A DNA stretch of 64,000 nucleotides from Amycolatopsis nigrescens CSC17Ta-90. Its GTDB lineage: Bacteria; Actinomycetota; Actinomycetes; Mycobacteriales; Pseudonocardiaceae. Made by a program: the position numbers and the translations under genes. The notes beneath the pieces are model-generated. The model was not told where the DNA came from. It saw only the letters and a list, made by a program, of their open reading frames with translations, and did not search any database. Each line of letters opens with the position of its first letter. Positions within the stretch are counted from its first letter, which is position 1. Location of the stretch: assembly GCF_000384315.1 (NCBI RefSeq), contig NZ_ARVW01000001.1, positions 5,518,157 to 5,582,156 on the forward strand. The letters run 5' to 3'. Positions 48,617 to 57,622 of the stretch are shown piece by piece.

Positions 48617-49750
48617 ATGCCGGACTTTCCCAGCGCGGCGAACGGAAAGCGCCTTCGCGTGGCGCTGGTCGGCACGGGCGGCATCGCCGGCCACCATCTG
48701 ACCGCCTACCGCGCGCACGCCGATCAGGTCGAGCTGGTCGCCGCGGTGGACGTGGACCGGGCCAGGCTGGCCGAGTTCCGCGCCGAAGCCGGCGGCATCC
48801 CTGGCTACCACGCCGTCGCGGAGATGCTCGGTGAGCAGCGGCCCGATCTGGTCTCCATCTGCACCCCGCCGTCGCTGCACGTCGAGCAGGTGCTGGCGGT
48901 GCTGGCCGGTGGCGCCTGGGCCTGGTGCGAGAAGCCGCCGTGCCGTTCCCTCGCCGAGTACGACACCATCACCGCGGCCGAGCGCGACGGCGGCCCGTAT
49001 GCCGCGTTCGTGTTCCAGCAGCGGTCCGGCTCGGGCGTGGCGCAGCTGGCGAAGCTGCTGGCGAGCGGCGAGCTCGGCCGCCCGCTGGTGGCGCACTGCC
49101 AGACCACCTGGTTCCGCGACGCGGCCTACTACGCCGTGCCGTGGCGGGGCAGCTGGGAGACCGAGGGCGGCGGGCCCGCGATGGGCCACGGCATCCACCA
49201 GCTGGACCTGCTGCTGCACCTGCTCGGCGACTGGGCCGAGGTCAGGGCGATGGCCGGCAGGCTGGTGCACGACGTGCGCACCGAGGACGTCTCCACCGCG
49301 CTGATCCGGTTCCGCTCCGGCGCGCTGGCGACCGCGGTGAACAGCGTGCTGTCGCCGGACGAGGTGAGCCGGATCCGGCTGGACTGCGCGCACGCCACGG
49401 TCGAGCTGACCCACCTTTACGGCCACCGCAACGAGAACTGGGTGTACACGCCCGCGCCGGGGGTGGCCGCTGAGCGCGTGCGGCACTGGCGCGGCCCGGC
49501 GGAGGACGTGGCCAGCTCGCACACCGCGCAGCTGACCGGGCTGCTGGCGGCGATCCGCGCGGGCACCCGGCCGGCCTGCGGCGGCGCGGACGGACGGCGG
49601 GTGCTCGAACTGATCGCGGCCCTGTACAAGGCGGCGTTCACCGGGCTGCCGGTGACCGCCGGGGAGATCGGGCCGGGGGATCCCTTCCACGAAGCGATGC
49701 ACGGCGGCATGGCGGACCGGATCACCGTCGCCGGCGAGGGGGCAAGGTGA
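48617..49750 (+). CDS. Gfo/Idh/MocA family oxidoreductase
   Basis: A 377-residue NAD(P)-dependent sugar oxidoreductase. The Rossmann domain begins RVALVGTGGIAGHHLTAYRAH, and the CxxP-like EKPPCRSLAEYDTI supplies the EKP Lys. The C-terminal alpha/beta domain has GGGPAMGHGIHQLDLLLHLLG with the catalytic Asp/His region. It would oxidise a sugar or inositol derivative. ATG 48617, preceded by the LacI-type operator; the next gene overlaps its stop by 4 bases (GTGA). Confidence 0.92.
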   Translation: MPDFPSAANGKRLRVALVGTGGIAGHHLTAYRAHADQVELVAAVDVDRARLAEFRAEAGGIPGYHAVAEMLGEQRPDLVSICTPPSLHVEQVLAVLAGGAWAWCEKPPCRSLAEYDTITAAERDGGPYAAFVFQQRSGSGVAQLAKLLASGELGRPLVAHCQTTWFRDAAYYAVPWRGSWETEGGGPAMGHGIHQLDLLLHLLGDWAEVRAMAGRLVHDVRTEDVSTALIRFRSGALATAVNSVLSPDEVSRIRLDCAHATVELTHLYGHRNENWVYTPAPGVAAERVRHWRGPAEDVASSHTAQLTGLLAAIRAGTRPACGGADGRRVLELIAALYKAAFTGLPVTAGEIGPGDPFHEAMHGGMADRITVAGEGAR

Positions 49751-50673
49751 GCGAGCGGATCACCGTCACCCACCGGCACGGCGAGCGGGTCGGCGTCGCC
49801 GCGGCCGGCACCGAGCTGATGTCCTATGTGTACGCACCGGACCCGGTCGCCTACGAGTCCCGGAAGCCCTACGCGCACCCGCTGCGCACGCTGGCCGGCC
49901 GCCGGGTGAGCGGGTACCGGCCGCACGACCACCGCTGGCACAAGGGGCTGCAGCTGGCCGCCAGCCACCTGTCCGGACAGAACTTCTGGGGCGGGCACAG
50001 CTATGTGCCGGGCAACTGGTACCAGGACCTGCCCTGGCTGATCGGCTCGATGCGGCACGACTGCTTCGAGCAGTTCGACGTGACGCCCCACTCCCTCGGC
50101 CTCGGCGAACGGCTCACCTGGCTCGCCAACGACGGAGAGCCGTGGGCGGACGAACTTCGTGACCTGGTGGTGCATTCGGTCGAACCGGACGAGGGCGCTT
50201 GGGCGCTGGACTGGTCGATCGAGCTGACCAACACGCGGGACGTGCCGCTGGAGTTCGGCAGCCCGGCCGCGGCGGGCCGGGAACTGGCCGGTTACACCGG
50301 GCTGTGCTGGCGCGGCCCGCGTGACTTCGGCGGTGGCGAGGTGCTCGCCCCGGACGGCCGTGGTGGCGAGGAGATGATGGGCGGGCAGTCGCCGTGGCTG
50401 GCCTTCGTCGGCGAGCATGACGAGATCGACGCGCATTCCACCCTGATCTTCGCGCACGCGCCGGAGAACGAGCGGTCGATCCACGAGTCGCACTGGTTCG
50501 TGCGCTCCCACGGCACCCCGATGGTGGCCTTTTCCTGGGCCTTCTTCGAGGAGTTCGAGCTGGCGCCCGGAGAGAGCTTCGGCTACCGGTACCGGGTGGT
50601 GATCGCGGACGGGGCTTGGGACCGCGACCGGATCTCGCGGTACCTCGAGACCCACCCCTTCCAGGAGGCGTGA
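49747..50673 (+). CDS. DUF6807 / PmoA-like protein
   Basis: A 308-residue protein of the DUF6807 (PmoA-like) family, whose fold resembles a carbohydrate-active beta sandwich. Visible motifs are RPHDHRWHKGLQLA, GQNFWGGHSYVPGNWYQD, GYTGLCWRGPRDFGGGEVLAPDG and HESHWFVRSHGTPM; several conserved His may bind metal. The name reflects an old annotation; no methane oxidation is implied. Its gene is placed between a sugar oxidoreductase and a cupin protein in a LacI-controlled operon, so a role in sugar use is likely but unproven. Confidence 0.85.
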   Translation: MSERITVTHRHGERVGVAAAGTELMSYVYAPDPVAYESRKPYAHPLRTLAGRRVSGYRPHDHRWHKGLQLAASHLSGQNFWGGHSYVPGNWYQDLPWLIGSMRHDCFEQFDVTPHSLGLGERLTWLANDGEPWADELRDLVVHSVEPDEGAWALDWSIELTNTRDVPLEFGSPAAAGRELAGYTGLCWRGPRDFGGGEVLAPDGRGGEEMMGGQSPWLAFVGEHDEIDAHSTLIFAHAPENERSIHESHWFVRSHGTPMVAFSWAFFEEFELAPGESFGYRYRVVIADGAWDRDRISRYLETHPFQEA

Positions 50674-51392
50674 TGGACGAGTTCCCGTTGCCAGGAGCCA
50701 TCGGGCTGTCGCACGTGCGGGCCTACGAATGGCTGGCCGAGGACGGCGTGTGCGGCGGCAGCCCGCATCTGCACCTGGCCTGCACCGAGGCGTACGTGGT
50801 CACCGGTGGCCGCGGCGCGGTGCAGACGCTCAGCGCGGACGGCTACGACCAGACCGAGCTGGAGGCCGGGGTGATCGCCTGGTTCTCGCCGGGCACCGTG
50901 CACCGGATGGTGCGGCGCGAGGACCTGGCGATCACCGTGCTGATGCAGAACAGCGGCCTGCCCGAGGCCGGCGACGCGGTGTTCACCTTCCCGCCGGAGG
51001 TGCTCGCCGACCCGGCGGCCTACGCCGAGGCGGCCGCGCTGCCCGCTAAACAGGGCCCGGCCGCGGAAGCCGCCGCGCGGCGGCGCAGAGACCTTGCCGT
51101 ACAAGGTTTCCTGGAGCTGCGCGCGGCGCTGGTGTCCGGTGACTTCGCACCGCTGCGCGAGTTCCACCGCGCGGCGGCGGCGCTGGTCGCGCCGAAGCTC
51201 GCCGAGTGGGTGCCGAAGTGGCGGGCCGGCGCGCTGGCCGCGGCCGAACGCACCGGCGCGCAGCTCACCGCGCTCGCCGCCGGTGACTTCTCGCATCTGG
51301 CCGAAGCCGGGGTGCGGGTGGCCACCCCGTCGCGACGAGGCGGTTTCGGCATGTGCGGCCGTCGCGACGAATACGAGATCGACGGCGGCTAG
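50673..51392 (+). CDS. cupin domain protein
   Basis: A 239-residue protein with an N-terminal cupin barrel (residues about 20-105). It shows GGSPHLHLACTEAYVVTGGRG, with His/Glu metal ligands, and GVIAWFSPGTVHRMV with the last His. The C-terminal half is Ala/Arg-rich and helical (AAEAAARRRRDLAVQGFLELRAAL). ATG 50673 shares one base with the preceding stop. In sugar operons such cupins act as isomerases or sensors; which applies here cannot be read. Last gene of the operon. The following 167 bases (51393-51559) hold no gene I can support, only imperfect GAGAACYCGCAC repeats. Confidence 0.83.
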   Translation: MDEFPLPGAIGLSHVRAYEWLAEDGVCGGSPHLHLACTEAYVVTGGRGAVQTLSADGYDQTELEAGVIAWFSPGTVHRMVRREDLAITVLMQNSGLPEAGDAVFTFPPEVLADPAAYAEAAALPAKQGPAAEAAARRRRDLAVQGFLELRAALVSGDFAPLREFHRAAAALVAPKLAEWVPKWRAGALAAAERTGAQLTALAAGDFSHLAEAGVRVATPSRRGGFGMCGRRDEYEIDGG

Positions 51393-51559
51393 CTGTGCCC
51401 GTCTGAGAACTCGCACCGCGATCGCGTCGACAGGGCGCTCCTTGTCGAGAACCCGCACGTCGTCGTGCCGGACGCCCTGCCGCCGCGCTAGCGGGGCCTT
51501 CGGCCATGGCGAGTTCCACGGTGCGGGTCTCGCAGGTCACAGCGGTGTTCAGCCGTCCA

Positions 51560-52762
51560 TCAGTCCTTGCCGCCACCGCCGGGCGAGGGCTGGCGCTGCA
51601 CCACGACCACCCGGTCGTCGCTGGACACCGGCTGGCCGCCGTCCTTGTTCACGGTGCCGGCGAAGGCCAGCTTGTCGTCGATCGGGTCCAGCCCGGCGAG
51701 CCTGCCGTAGCTGGGGCCGTTCTTGCCGTCCATCGAGACGCTCGGCTTGCCGCCGACCGAGCCGTCCGGGGTGATCGGCAGGCTCTGCATGTTCCCCGCC
51801 GTGGCGGCGTTGATGACCAGCTGGCTCTCCCCGTCCGCGCAGCCGGCGAGACCGGGTTTGTCCGGCCAGGTCCAGGTCGGCAAGGCCAGTGAGGTGCCGG
51901 GCTGGATGCGGAAGAGCAGGTCCTTGTCCGGGGTGCGGTCGGTCACCCAGAGCCGGGAACCGTCCGACGATTTGCACAGCCCGCCGGGGGTGTGCAGCCC
52001 GGAGGCGAGCACCGGGGAACTTGCGACCGGGTTGTCCGCGGCCGGTTTACCGGCGGTGTCGATGCGCAGCACCTTGCCGGCCAGCGAGTCGGCCCTGGCC
52101 GCGTTGGCCGGGTCGCCGGCGTCGCCGGTGGCCACCAGCAGCGCGCCCTTGCCGTCACCCAGCAGCGCGCCGTGGTTGCCGGAGGCGCCCTTGGGAATCC
52201 CGGTCAGCACCGGCTTCGGCGGCTCGCCCGGCGCGATCCGGACCACCCGGTTGTCGGTCGCGGTGGTGATGTAGGCGAAGACAAGCTGGTCCTCGGCGTA
52301 GCTGGGAGAGAGCGCGATCGCGGTCAGCCCGCCGTCCCCGCTCGCGTCCACCTCGATCTTGGCAAGCTCGGTAGGGTCGCTATCCGGTGCGACGCGCAGC
52401 AGCCGCCCGCTCCGGCGTTCCCCGGCCAGTGCGCTGGGCTCGCTGGCGGAACCGGGCAGCGCGGCCACGCTGGAGACCGTGTCCAGGCAGGTCTCGATCA
52501 CGGCCCGGTCGAAGTCGGTGCAGCCCTGCGGAGGAGGAATGGATGTCTGCGGCGCGCGGCTGGACGGCGGGCGGTCGGCAACGCCGCCGTCCTCACCGGG
52601 CAGCCGGGGCTCCGGCCCGGCCTGCGGGGTCAGCTGGGGCGCCGGGGCGAAGGTCTGGCCGGTGCCCCTGTCCTCGAACGAAGCGCAGGAGGTCAGCAAC
52701 AGCGCACCGGCCGCCAGCAGGGCCAGCGGCCGGCGCGAGGTCCTGTGACACCTGGTACGCAC
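51560..52762 (-). CDS. PQQ-dependent sugar dehydrogenase-like lipoprotein (lppZ type)
   Basis: A 400-residue exported lipoprotein. The signal runs ALLAAGALLLTSC with the lipobox Cys. A Pro-rich linker and a six-bladed GSDH-type beta-propeller follow, with LTAIALSPSYAEDQLVFAYIT, GNHGALLGDGKGALLVATGD, GKVLRIDTAGKPAADNP and SGLHTPGGLCKSSDGS. PQQ-binding residues are only partly recognisable, so it may bind a sugar without oxidising it. Equivalent to LppZ (Rv3006) by position between gatB and ilvB. Start GTG 52762. Confidence 0.85.
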   Translation of the reverse strand: MRTRCHRTSRRPLALLAAGALLLTSCASFEDRGTGQTFAPAPQLTPQAGPEPRLPGEDGGVADRPPSSRAPQTSIPPPQGCTDFDRAVIETCLDTVSSVAALPGSASEPSALAGERRSGRLLRVAPDSDPTELAKIEVDASGDGGLTAIALSPSYAEDQLVFAYITTATDNRVVRIAPGEPPKPVLTGIPKGASGNHGALLGDGKGALLVATGDAGDPANAARADSLAGKVLRIDTAGKPAADNPVASSPVLASGLHTPGGLCKSSDGSRLWVTDRTPDKDLLFRIQPGTSLALPTWTWPDKPGLAGCADGESQLVINAATAGNMQSLPITPDGSVGGKPSVSMDGKNGPSYGRLAGLDPIDDKLAFAGTVNKDGGQPVSSDDRVVVVQRQPSPGGGGKD

Positions 52763-52847
52763 GATTCCAGCTTAGGTGCACGGGCGTGAACGTCCAGTGA
52801 GTGGCAGTGAGCCACGGTGAGTGGCGGCGACGATTACGGTGGTGATC

Positions 52848-53762
52848 ATGACGGTTACCGTGCTGGTCCCGGATGACGACGGCGTGGCCGCGCTCGGCGA
52901 GCTCGCCGGCGTGCGTGCGGTGCGCTATCGCTGGAGCGACCCGCTGCCCCCGGAGGCGGCGGAAGCCGACGTGCTGATCCCCGGGTTCAACCCGGCCGAC
53001 GCGGACGCGGAATTCTTCGCCGCGATGCCGAAACTCAAGCTCATCCAGCTGCTTTCGGCCGGTGCGGACGACTGGGTGGACGTCGTTCCGGACGGGGTGC
53101 TGCTCTGCACCTGCCGTGGCGCGCACGGCGGCAGCACCGCGGAGTGGGTGGTGGCGATGCTGCTCACGGTGTACCGGGAGCTCGGCTCGTTCGCGGCCGC
53201 ACAGGAGGCACGGCTCTGGGACCGGCACGCCACCGACACCCTGCAGGACAAACGGGTGCTGGTGGTCGGTGCGGGTGATACCGGGAGGCAGCTTCGGCGG
53301 CGGCTTGAGGCTTTCGACGCCCGCGCCACGATGGTCGGGCTGAACGCCCGCGAGGGCGTGCACGGGGTGCAGGAACTGCCGGAGCTGATCGGCGGGCACG
53401 ACGCGGTCGCGCTGATGGTGCCGCTGACCTCCCGGACCACGGGCATGGTGGACGCGAAGTTCCTGGCCGCGATGCCGGACGGGGCGGTGCTGGTGAACGC
53501 GGCCCGCGGCCGGGTGGTGGACACCGACGCGCTGCTCGCCGAACTGAGCTCGGGCCGGCTGCGGGCGGCGGTGGACGCCACCGACCCGGAGCCGCTGCCC
53601 GCCGACCACCCGCTGTGGACGGCGCCGGGCCTGATCGTCACCCCGCACGTGGCCGGCGCGGCCCGTGGCGGATTACGCCGCTCCTATGCCGTCGCCGCCG
53701 AGGAGATCGCCGTCTACGCCAGCGGCGAACTGCCGAACAACCTGGTGCACGGCGAGTACTGA
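52848..53762 (+). CDS. D-isomer 2-hydroxyacid dehydrogenase family protein
   Basis: A 304-residue NAD-linked oxidoreductase. The nucleotide-binding domain has KRVLVVGAGDTGRQL (GxGxxG variant), with LMVPLTSRTTGMVDAKFLAAMPDGAVLVNAARGRVVDTDAL. The catalytic residues are Arg in NAARGR, Glu in DATDPEPLPADHPLW, and His in VTPHVAGAARGG. It reduces a 2-keto acid or oxidises a 2-hydroxy acid; GhrA-like. ATG 52848 is preferred over GTG 52821. Confidence 0.9.
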   Translation: MTVTVLVPDDDGVAALGELAGVRAVRYRWSDPLPPEAAEADVLIPGFNPADADAEFFAAMPKLKLIQLLSAGADDWVDVVPDGVLLCTCRGAHGGSTAEWVVAMLLTVYRELGSFAAAQEARLWDRHATDTLQDKRVLVVGAGDTGRQLRRRLEAFDARATMVGLNAREGVHGVQELPELIGGHDAVALMVPLTSRTTGMVDAKFLAAMPDGAVLVNAARGRVVDTDALLAELSSGRLRAAVDATDPEPLPADHPLWTAPGLIVTPHVAGAARGGLRRSYAVAAEEIAVYASGELPNNLVHGEY

Positions 53763-53830
53763 CCAACCCCGACGGGTGTCGAGCGCCGTTTCGCGCTGCG
53801 GGCGGCAGTGTGATCCCCTACCCTGCGCGC

Positions 53831-54454
53831 GTGAGCATTCACGACGAAGAGTCCAAGAACCGCGGCATGTTCGACGACACCGCCTCGTCCACCGCGCAGA
53901 CCACCGTGATCCCCGATCTCGGTGCCGAGCCGGACGAGCGGGCCGACACCCCGACCCGCTGGCACGGCGGTCTCGACTTCGGCCTGCTGGTGCTGCGGGT
54001 GGTGCTGGGCGGCACGATGGGCGCGCACGGCCTGCAGAAGATCTTCGGCCTGTTCAACGGCCCCGGCATCGACGGTTTCGCCAAGGTGCTCGAGGGCTAC
54101 GGGTTCACCAGCCAGACCACCCTGCTGTCCTGGGTCACCGGGCTCACCGAGATCGGTGGCGGCGGGCTGCTGGTGCTGGGCCTGTTCACCCCGCTCGGCG
54201 CGGCCGGCATCCTCGGGCTCACCTCGAGCATCGTGTACGTCAAGGCGCACACCGGCTTCTTCAACGGTGCCGGCGTCGGCTTCGAGTACGAGCTGCTGCT
54301 CGGCACGGTGGCGCTGGTCCTGCTGTTCACCGGATCCGGCAGGCTGGCCCTGGACGTGAACACCCCGTGGCGGCGCAAACCGCTCGGCTTCGGCATCTTC
54401 GGCTTCCTCCTAGCCGCCGCTGCCGCCGTCCTCGTCCTCGTCCTGTTCCGCTAG
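53831..54454 (+). CDS. DoxX family membrane protein (Rv3005c type)
   Basis: A 207-residue membrane protein. A hydrophilic N-terminus of about 50 residues precedes four helices (FGLLVLRVVLGGTMGAHGLQKI, LLSWVTGLTEIGGGGLLVLGLF, AAGILGLTSSIVYVKAH, ELLLGTVALVLLFTG), then one more near the C-terminus. In mycobacteria the DoxX protein works with superoxide dismutase and a rhodanese in an oxidoreductase complex. GTG 53831. It is convergent with ilvD across a shared dispersed palindrome. Confidence 0.88.
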   Translation: MSIHDEESKNRGMFDDTASSTAQTTVIPDLGAEPDERADTPTRWHGGLDFGLLVLRVVLGGTMGAHGLQKIFGLFNGPGIDGFAKVLEGYGFTSQTTLLSWVTGLTEIGGGGLLVLGLFTPLGAAGILGLTSSIVYVKAHTGFFNGAGVGFEYELLLGTVALVLLFTGSGRLALDVNTPWRRKPLGFGIFGFLLAAAAAVLVLVLFR

Positions 54455-54460
54455 GCGCAC

Positions 54461-54513
54461 GCAGCGAAGGCCACCTTGCCTGCGTTCAACGCAGGCAAGG
54501 TGGCCTTCGCTGC
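54461..54513. repeat. dispersed palindrome family A, copy 3 (bidirectional terminator)
   Basis: Perfect 23-bp arms (54461-54483 and 54491-54513) with core GAAGGCCACCTTGCCTGC and loop GTTCAAC. It lies 7 bases after the DoxX stop and 13 bases from the ilvD stop on the other strand, so it can end both messages. The outer stem is GCAGC/GCTGC, whereas copy 4 has GCAGT/ACTGC. Confidence 0.88.
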
Positions 54514-54525
54514 ATTGGGAAGGGG

Positions 54526-56370
54526 TTACTTGCCGACGTCGCGGACGGCGCCCTTGTCGGCGGAGGTGGCCATGCGGGCGTAGGCGCGCAGCGCGGAGGT
54601 GACCGGGCGCTGGCGTTCGGCGGGCTGCCACGGCCGCTCGCTGGCCTCCATCTTCGCCCGGCGCTCGGCCAGCACGTCGGCGTCCACGAGCAGGTCCAGC
54701 CGTCGCTCGCGCACGTCGAGCAGGATCTGGTCGCCGTCGCGCACCAGTCCGATGGTGCCGCCCGCGGCGGCCTCCGGCGAGATGTGCCCGACCGAGATCC
54801 CGGACGACCCGCCGGAGAACCGGCCATCGGTGATCAGCGCGCACTTCTTGCCGAGCCCGGAGCCCTTGAGGAAGGCGGTCGGGTGCAGCATCTCCTGCAT
54901 GCCCGGCCCGCCGGCCGGCCCCTCGTAGCGGACCACCAGCACCTCACCGGGCTGGATCTTCTTGCCGAGGATCGCGGAGACGGCGTCCTCCTGGCTTTCC
55001 AGCACCCTGGCCGGGCCCTGGAAGTGCCACAGCGACTCGTCGATCCCGGCGGACTTGATCACCGCGCCGTCCTCGGCGAGGTTGCCGCGCAGGATGGCCA
55101 GCCCGCCGTCCACCGTGTACGCGTGCTCGATGTCGCGGACGCAGCCGCCGGCCGCGTCGGTGTCCAATGAGGACCAGCGGTTGGTGGTGGAGAACGCCTT
55201 GGTGGTGCGCACTCCGCCGGGCGCGGCGTGGAACAGCTCCACCGCCTGCGTGCTCGGCGAGTCAGCGCGGATGTCCCAGGCGGACAGCCACGAGTCCAGA
55301 TCCGGCGAGTGCACCGAGTGCACGCCGGTGTTGAGCAGGCCGCCCCGGTACAGCTCGCCGAGGATGGCCGGAATGCCGCCGGCCCGGTGCACGTCCTCCA
55401 TGTGGTAGTCCGAGTTGGGCGCCACTTTGGACAGGCACGGGACCCGGCGGCCGATCGCGTCGATGTCGTCGATGGTGAACTCGATCTCACCCTCCTGCGC
55501 GGCGGCCAGGATGTGCAGCACGGTGTTCGTCGAGCCGCCCATCGCCATGTCCAGCGCCATCGCGTTCTCGAAGGCCTCCTTGTTCGCGATCGACCGGGGC
55601 AGCGCGCTTTCGTCGTCCGCGCCGTACCAGCGCTGGCACAGCTCGACCACGGTGCGCCCGGCGCCGGTGAACAGGTCGCGGCGCGCGGCGTGCGTGGCCA
55701 GGGTGGACCCGTTGCCAGGCAGCGAGAGCCCGAGCGCCTCGGTGAGGCAGTTCATCGAGTTCGCGGTGAACATCCCGGAGCAGGACCCGCAGGTCGGGCA
55801 GGCAGAGCGCTCCACAATGGACAGCCCGTCCTCGTCGACGGCCTGGTTCGCCGAGGCCGAGATCGCGGTGATCAGGTCGGTCGGCGCCTGCGCGACCCCC
55901 TCCACGACCACCGCCTTGCCGGCCTCCATCGGCCCGCCGGAGACGAACACGGTCGGGATGTTCAGCCGCATCGCGGCGTTCAGCATGCCGGGAGTGATCT
56001 TGTCGCAGTTCGAGATGCACACCAGCGCGTCCGCCTGGTGCGCGTTGACCATGTACTCCACCGAATCGGCGATGATCTCCCGCGATGGCAGCGAGTAGAG
56101 CATCCCGCTGTGCCCCATGGCGATCCCGTCGTCCACCGCGATGGTGTGGAACTCGCGGGCGACGCCACCGGCCTCGGCGACCGCATCGGCGACGATCTCG
56201 CCGAGGTCCTTGAGGTGCACGTGCCCCGGCACGAACTGGGTGTAGGAGTTGGCGATCGCCACGATCGGCTTGCCGAAGTCGCTGTCGGTCATCCCGGTGG
56301 CGCGCCACAGGGAGCGGGCACCGGCGGCGTTGCGGCCGTGGGTGGTGGTGCGGGAGCGCAGTGCGGGCAC
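54526..56370 (-). CDS. ilvD: dihydroxy-acid dehydratase
   Basis: A 614-residue enzyme that dehydrates 2,3-dihydroxy acids to 2-keto acids in valine, leucine and isoleucine synthesis. Iron-sulfur Cys are in [14 protein letters not shown] and [21 protein letters not shown]; the acidic metal site is in [10 protein letters not shown] and [14 protein letters not shown]. The conserved C-terminal [20 protein letters not shown] holds the catalytic Ser region. GTG 56370 has GGAGGAG 3 bases upstream. It is transcribed away from the RTX genes and separately from ilvBNC 3 kb away. Confidence 0.97.
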   Translation of the reverse strand: MPALRSRTTTHGRNAAGARSLWRATGMTDSDFGKPIVAIANSYTQFVPGHVHLKDLGEIVADAVAEAGGVAREFHTIAVDDGIAMGHSGMLYSLPSREIIADSVEYMVNAHQADALVCISNCDKITPGMLNAAMRLNIPTVFVSGGPMEAGKAVVVEGVAQAPTDLITAISASANQAVDEDGLSIVERSACPTCGSCSGMFTANSMNCLTEALGLSLPGNGSTLATHAARRDLFTGAGRTVVELCQRWYGADDESALPRSIANKEAFENAMALDMAMGGSTNTVLHILAAAQEGEIEFTIDDIDAIGRRVPCLSKVAPNSDYHMEDVHRAGGIPAILGELYRGGLLNTGVHSVHSPDLDSWLSAWDIRADSPSTQAVELFHAAPGGVRTTKAFSTTNRWSSLDTDAAGGCVRDIEHAYTVDGGLAILRGNLAEDGAVIKSAGIDESLWHFQGPARVLESQEDAVSAILGKKIQPGEVLVVRYEGPAGGPGMQEMLHPTAFLKGSGLGKKCALITDGRFSGGSSGISVGHISPEAAAGGTIGLVRDGDQILLDVRERRLDLLVDADVLAERRAKMEASERPWQPAERQRPVTSALRAYARMATSADKGAVRDVGK

Positions 56371-56596
56371 GACTCCTCCAAGGTGCTTGAAAAAAACTGT
56401 CTGCTGCGCCGGCGGGGGTGACCGGCGGGCCAGTGGTGCGACCTGGTGGGGGCACGCACGGCGGTCTCCTCGCAGGCTACCCCTCGCTGTGACCAGGAGG
56501 TGCGAGCGGCCGGGCCGCCGGTGGTGATCGGCCTTCGCTCGCGCTTTTCCGGGTTGCTTTCTCGCCGCGCGGTCGCCGTTTCGGTGAGAAAATCTC

Positions 56597-56628
56597 CCGA
56601 TTGCCGATTGTCCGCTATCGGCAATCGG
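56597..56628. promoter_or_regulatory. 12-bp perfect inverted repeat upstream of RTX gene
   Basis: CCGATTGCCGAT (56597-56608) and ATCGGCAATCGG (56617-56628) flank an 8-base spacer in the 410-base divergent region between ilvD and the first RTX gene. It is either an operator or a 5' leader hairpin. The rest of 56371-56780 includes an A-run (56391-56396, T-run for the ilvD leader) next to a CGCCGG/CCGGCG stem, but no gene. Confidence 0.55.
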
Positions 56629-56780
56629 CCCACGCCGAAATATGGCATCTGTCTGCCGGGTTTTCTAGCCCGGCTGCACCTTTGTTTTTACGGCCGGGCG
56701 GTGGCTGGAATCGAATCGGTCGCACTGGTATCCATATCATGTCGGTTTTTCGGATATTTCTGCGCGGCCTAGGAGGGCCC

Positions 56781-57584
56781 ATGCGTAAATACATCTACAA
56801 AACCCTTGCGTTCGGTGCGGTGCTGTCGAGCCCGCTGCTGTTCGTGGCGGTCGCGGACGCCGTACCGGCCGGCACGGTGGTGCAGAAGACCGGCGGCACG
56901 CTGAGCGTCACCGCCGCGGCCGGGGCCGAGAACAACATCACCGTGCACGTGGTCGGCGGCACCTTCCGGATCAGCGACACCGGCGACACCCTCACCGCGG
57001 CCGGCACCTGCCAGGTGCTCGACGACGACACGGTGAGCTGCCCGGTGCCGGGTACCACCGAGTTCCTGGTGGACACCGGCGACCTGAACGACGTGGTGAT
57101 CGCGAACTTCGACTACTACGGCGCCACGCTGGAAGGCGGCGCCGGCGACGACCGACTGGTCGGCGGAGGTGGCAACGACAGCGTCGGCGGCGGTGCCGGG
57201 AACGATTCGCTGGACGGCGGTGCCGGCAACGACACGCTCGGCGGCGGCAACGGCACCGACGAGATCTTCGGCGGCGGCGGCAACGACAGCGTGGACGGTG
57301 GCGGCGCCGGCGACGAGGTGTTCGGCGGTGCCGGCAACGACACGCTGGACGGCGGCGGCGGGGACGACGAACTCAACGGCGGTGTCGGAAATGATTCACT
57401 GGACGGCGCCAGCGGCAATGACCGGATAATCGGTGGCGGCGGCGTGGATATGCATGTCGGCGGGCAGGGAAACGACCGGCTCGACGGCGTGGACGGCGTC
57501 CGATCGAATGATCAGGTGGACGGCGGCGCCGGTACCGATACCTGTGCCGCGGACTCCGGCGACACAATTTCGAATTGTCCCTGA
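56781..57584 (+). CDS. exported calcium-binding RTX-repeat protein
   Basis: A 267-residue protein with a Sec signal peptide ([20 protein letters not shown]). An N-terminal beta domain of about 100 residues has a Cys pair ([12 protein letters not shown]), and about nine glycine-rich nonapeptide repeats of the GGxGNDx type follow ([20 protein letters not shown]). The repeats form a calcium-loaded beta roll in RTX proteins. It lacks the C-terminal type I secretion signal and instead ends with a Cys pair ([15 protein letters not shown]), so it is exported by Sec and folds with disulfides outside. ATG 56781 has AGGAGG 5 bases upstream. Function is unknown; a surface or matrix role is possible. Confidence 0.88.
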   Translation: MRKYIYKTLAFGAVLSSPLLFVAVADAVPAGTVVQKTGGTLSVTAAAGAENNITVHVVGGTFRISDTGDTLTAAGTCQVLDDDTVSCPVPGTTEFLVDTGDLNDVVIANFDYYGATLEGGAGDDRLVGGGGNDSVGGGAGNDSLDGGAGNDTLGGGNGTDEIFGGGGNDSVDGGGAGDEVFGGAGNDTLDGGGGDDELNGGVGNDSLDGASGNDRIIGGGGVDMHVGGQGNDRLDGVDGVRSNDQVDGGAGTDTCAADSGDTISNCP

Positions 57585-57622
57585 GCGAGAATTTCGAGGG
57601 GGTCGAGCAAAAGGAGAGTCAA

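Noticed and set aside
51393..51559. Possible gene remnant with repeated GAGAACYCGCAC after the cupin gene
   Set aside because: Short frames exist on both strands, but none has a convincing start or domain, and the repeats are too imperfect to assign.
56371..56460. Attenuator for ilvD like that of ilvBNC
   Set aside because: A CGCCGG stem and T-run exist on the - strand, but they are about 10 bases apart and no branched-chain-rich leader peptide is present.
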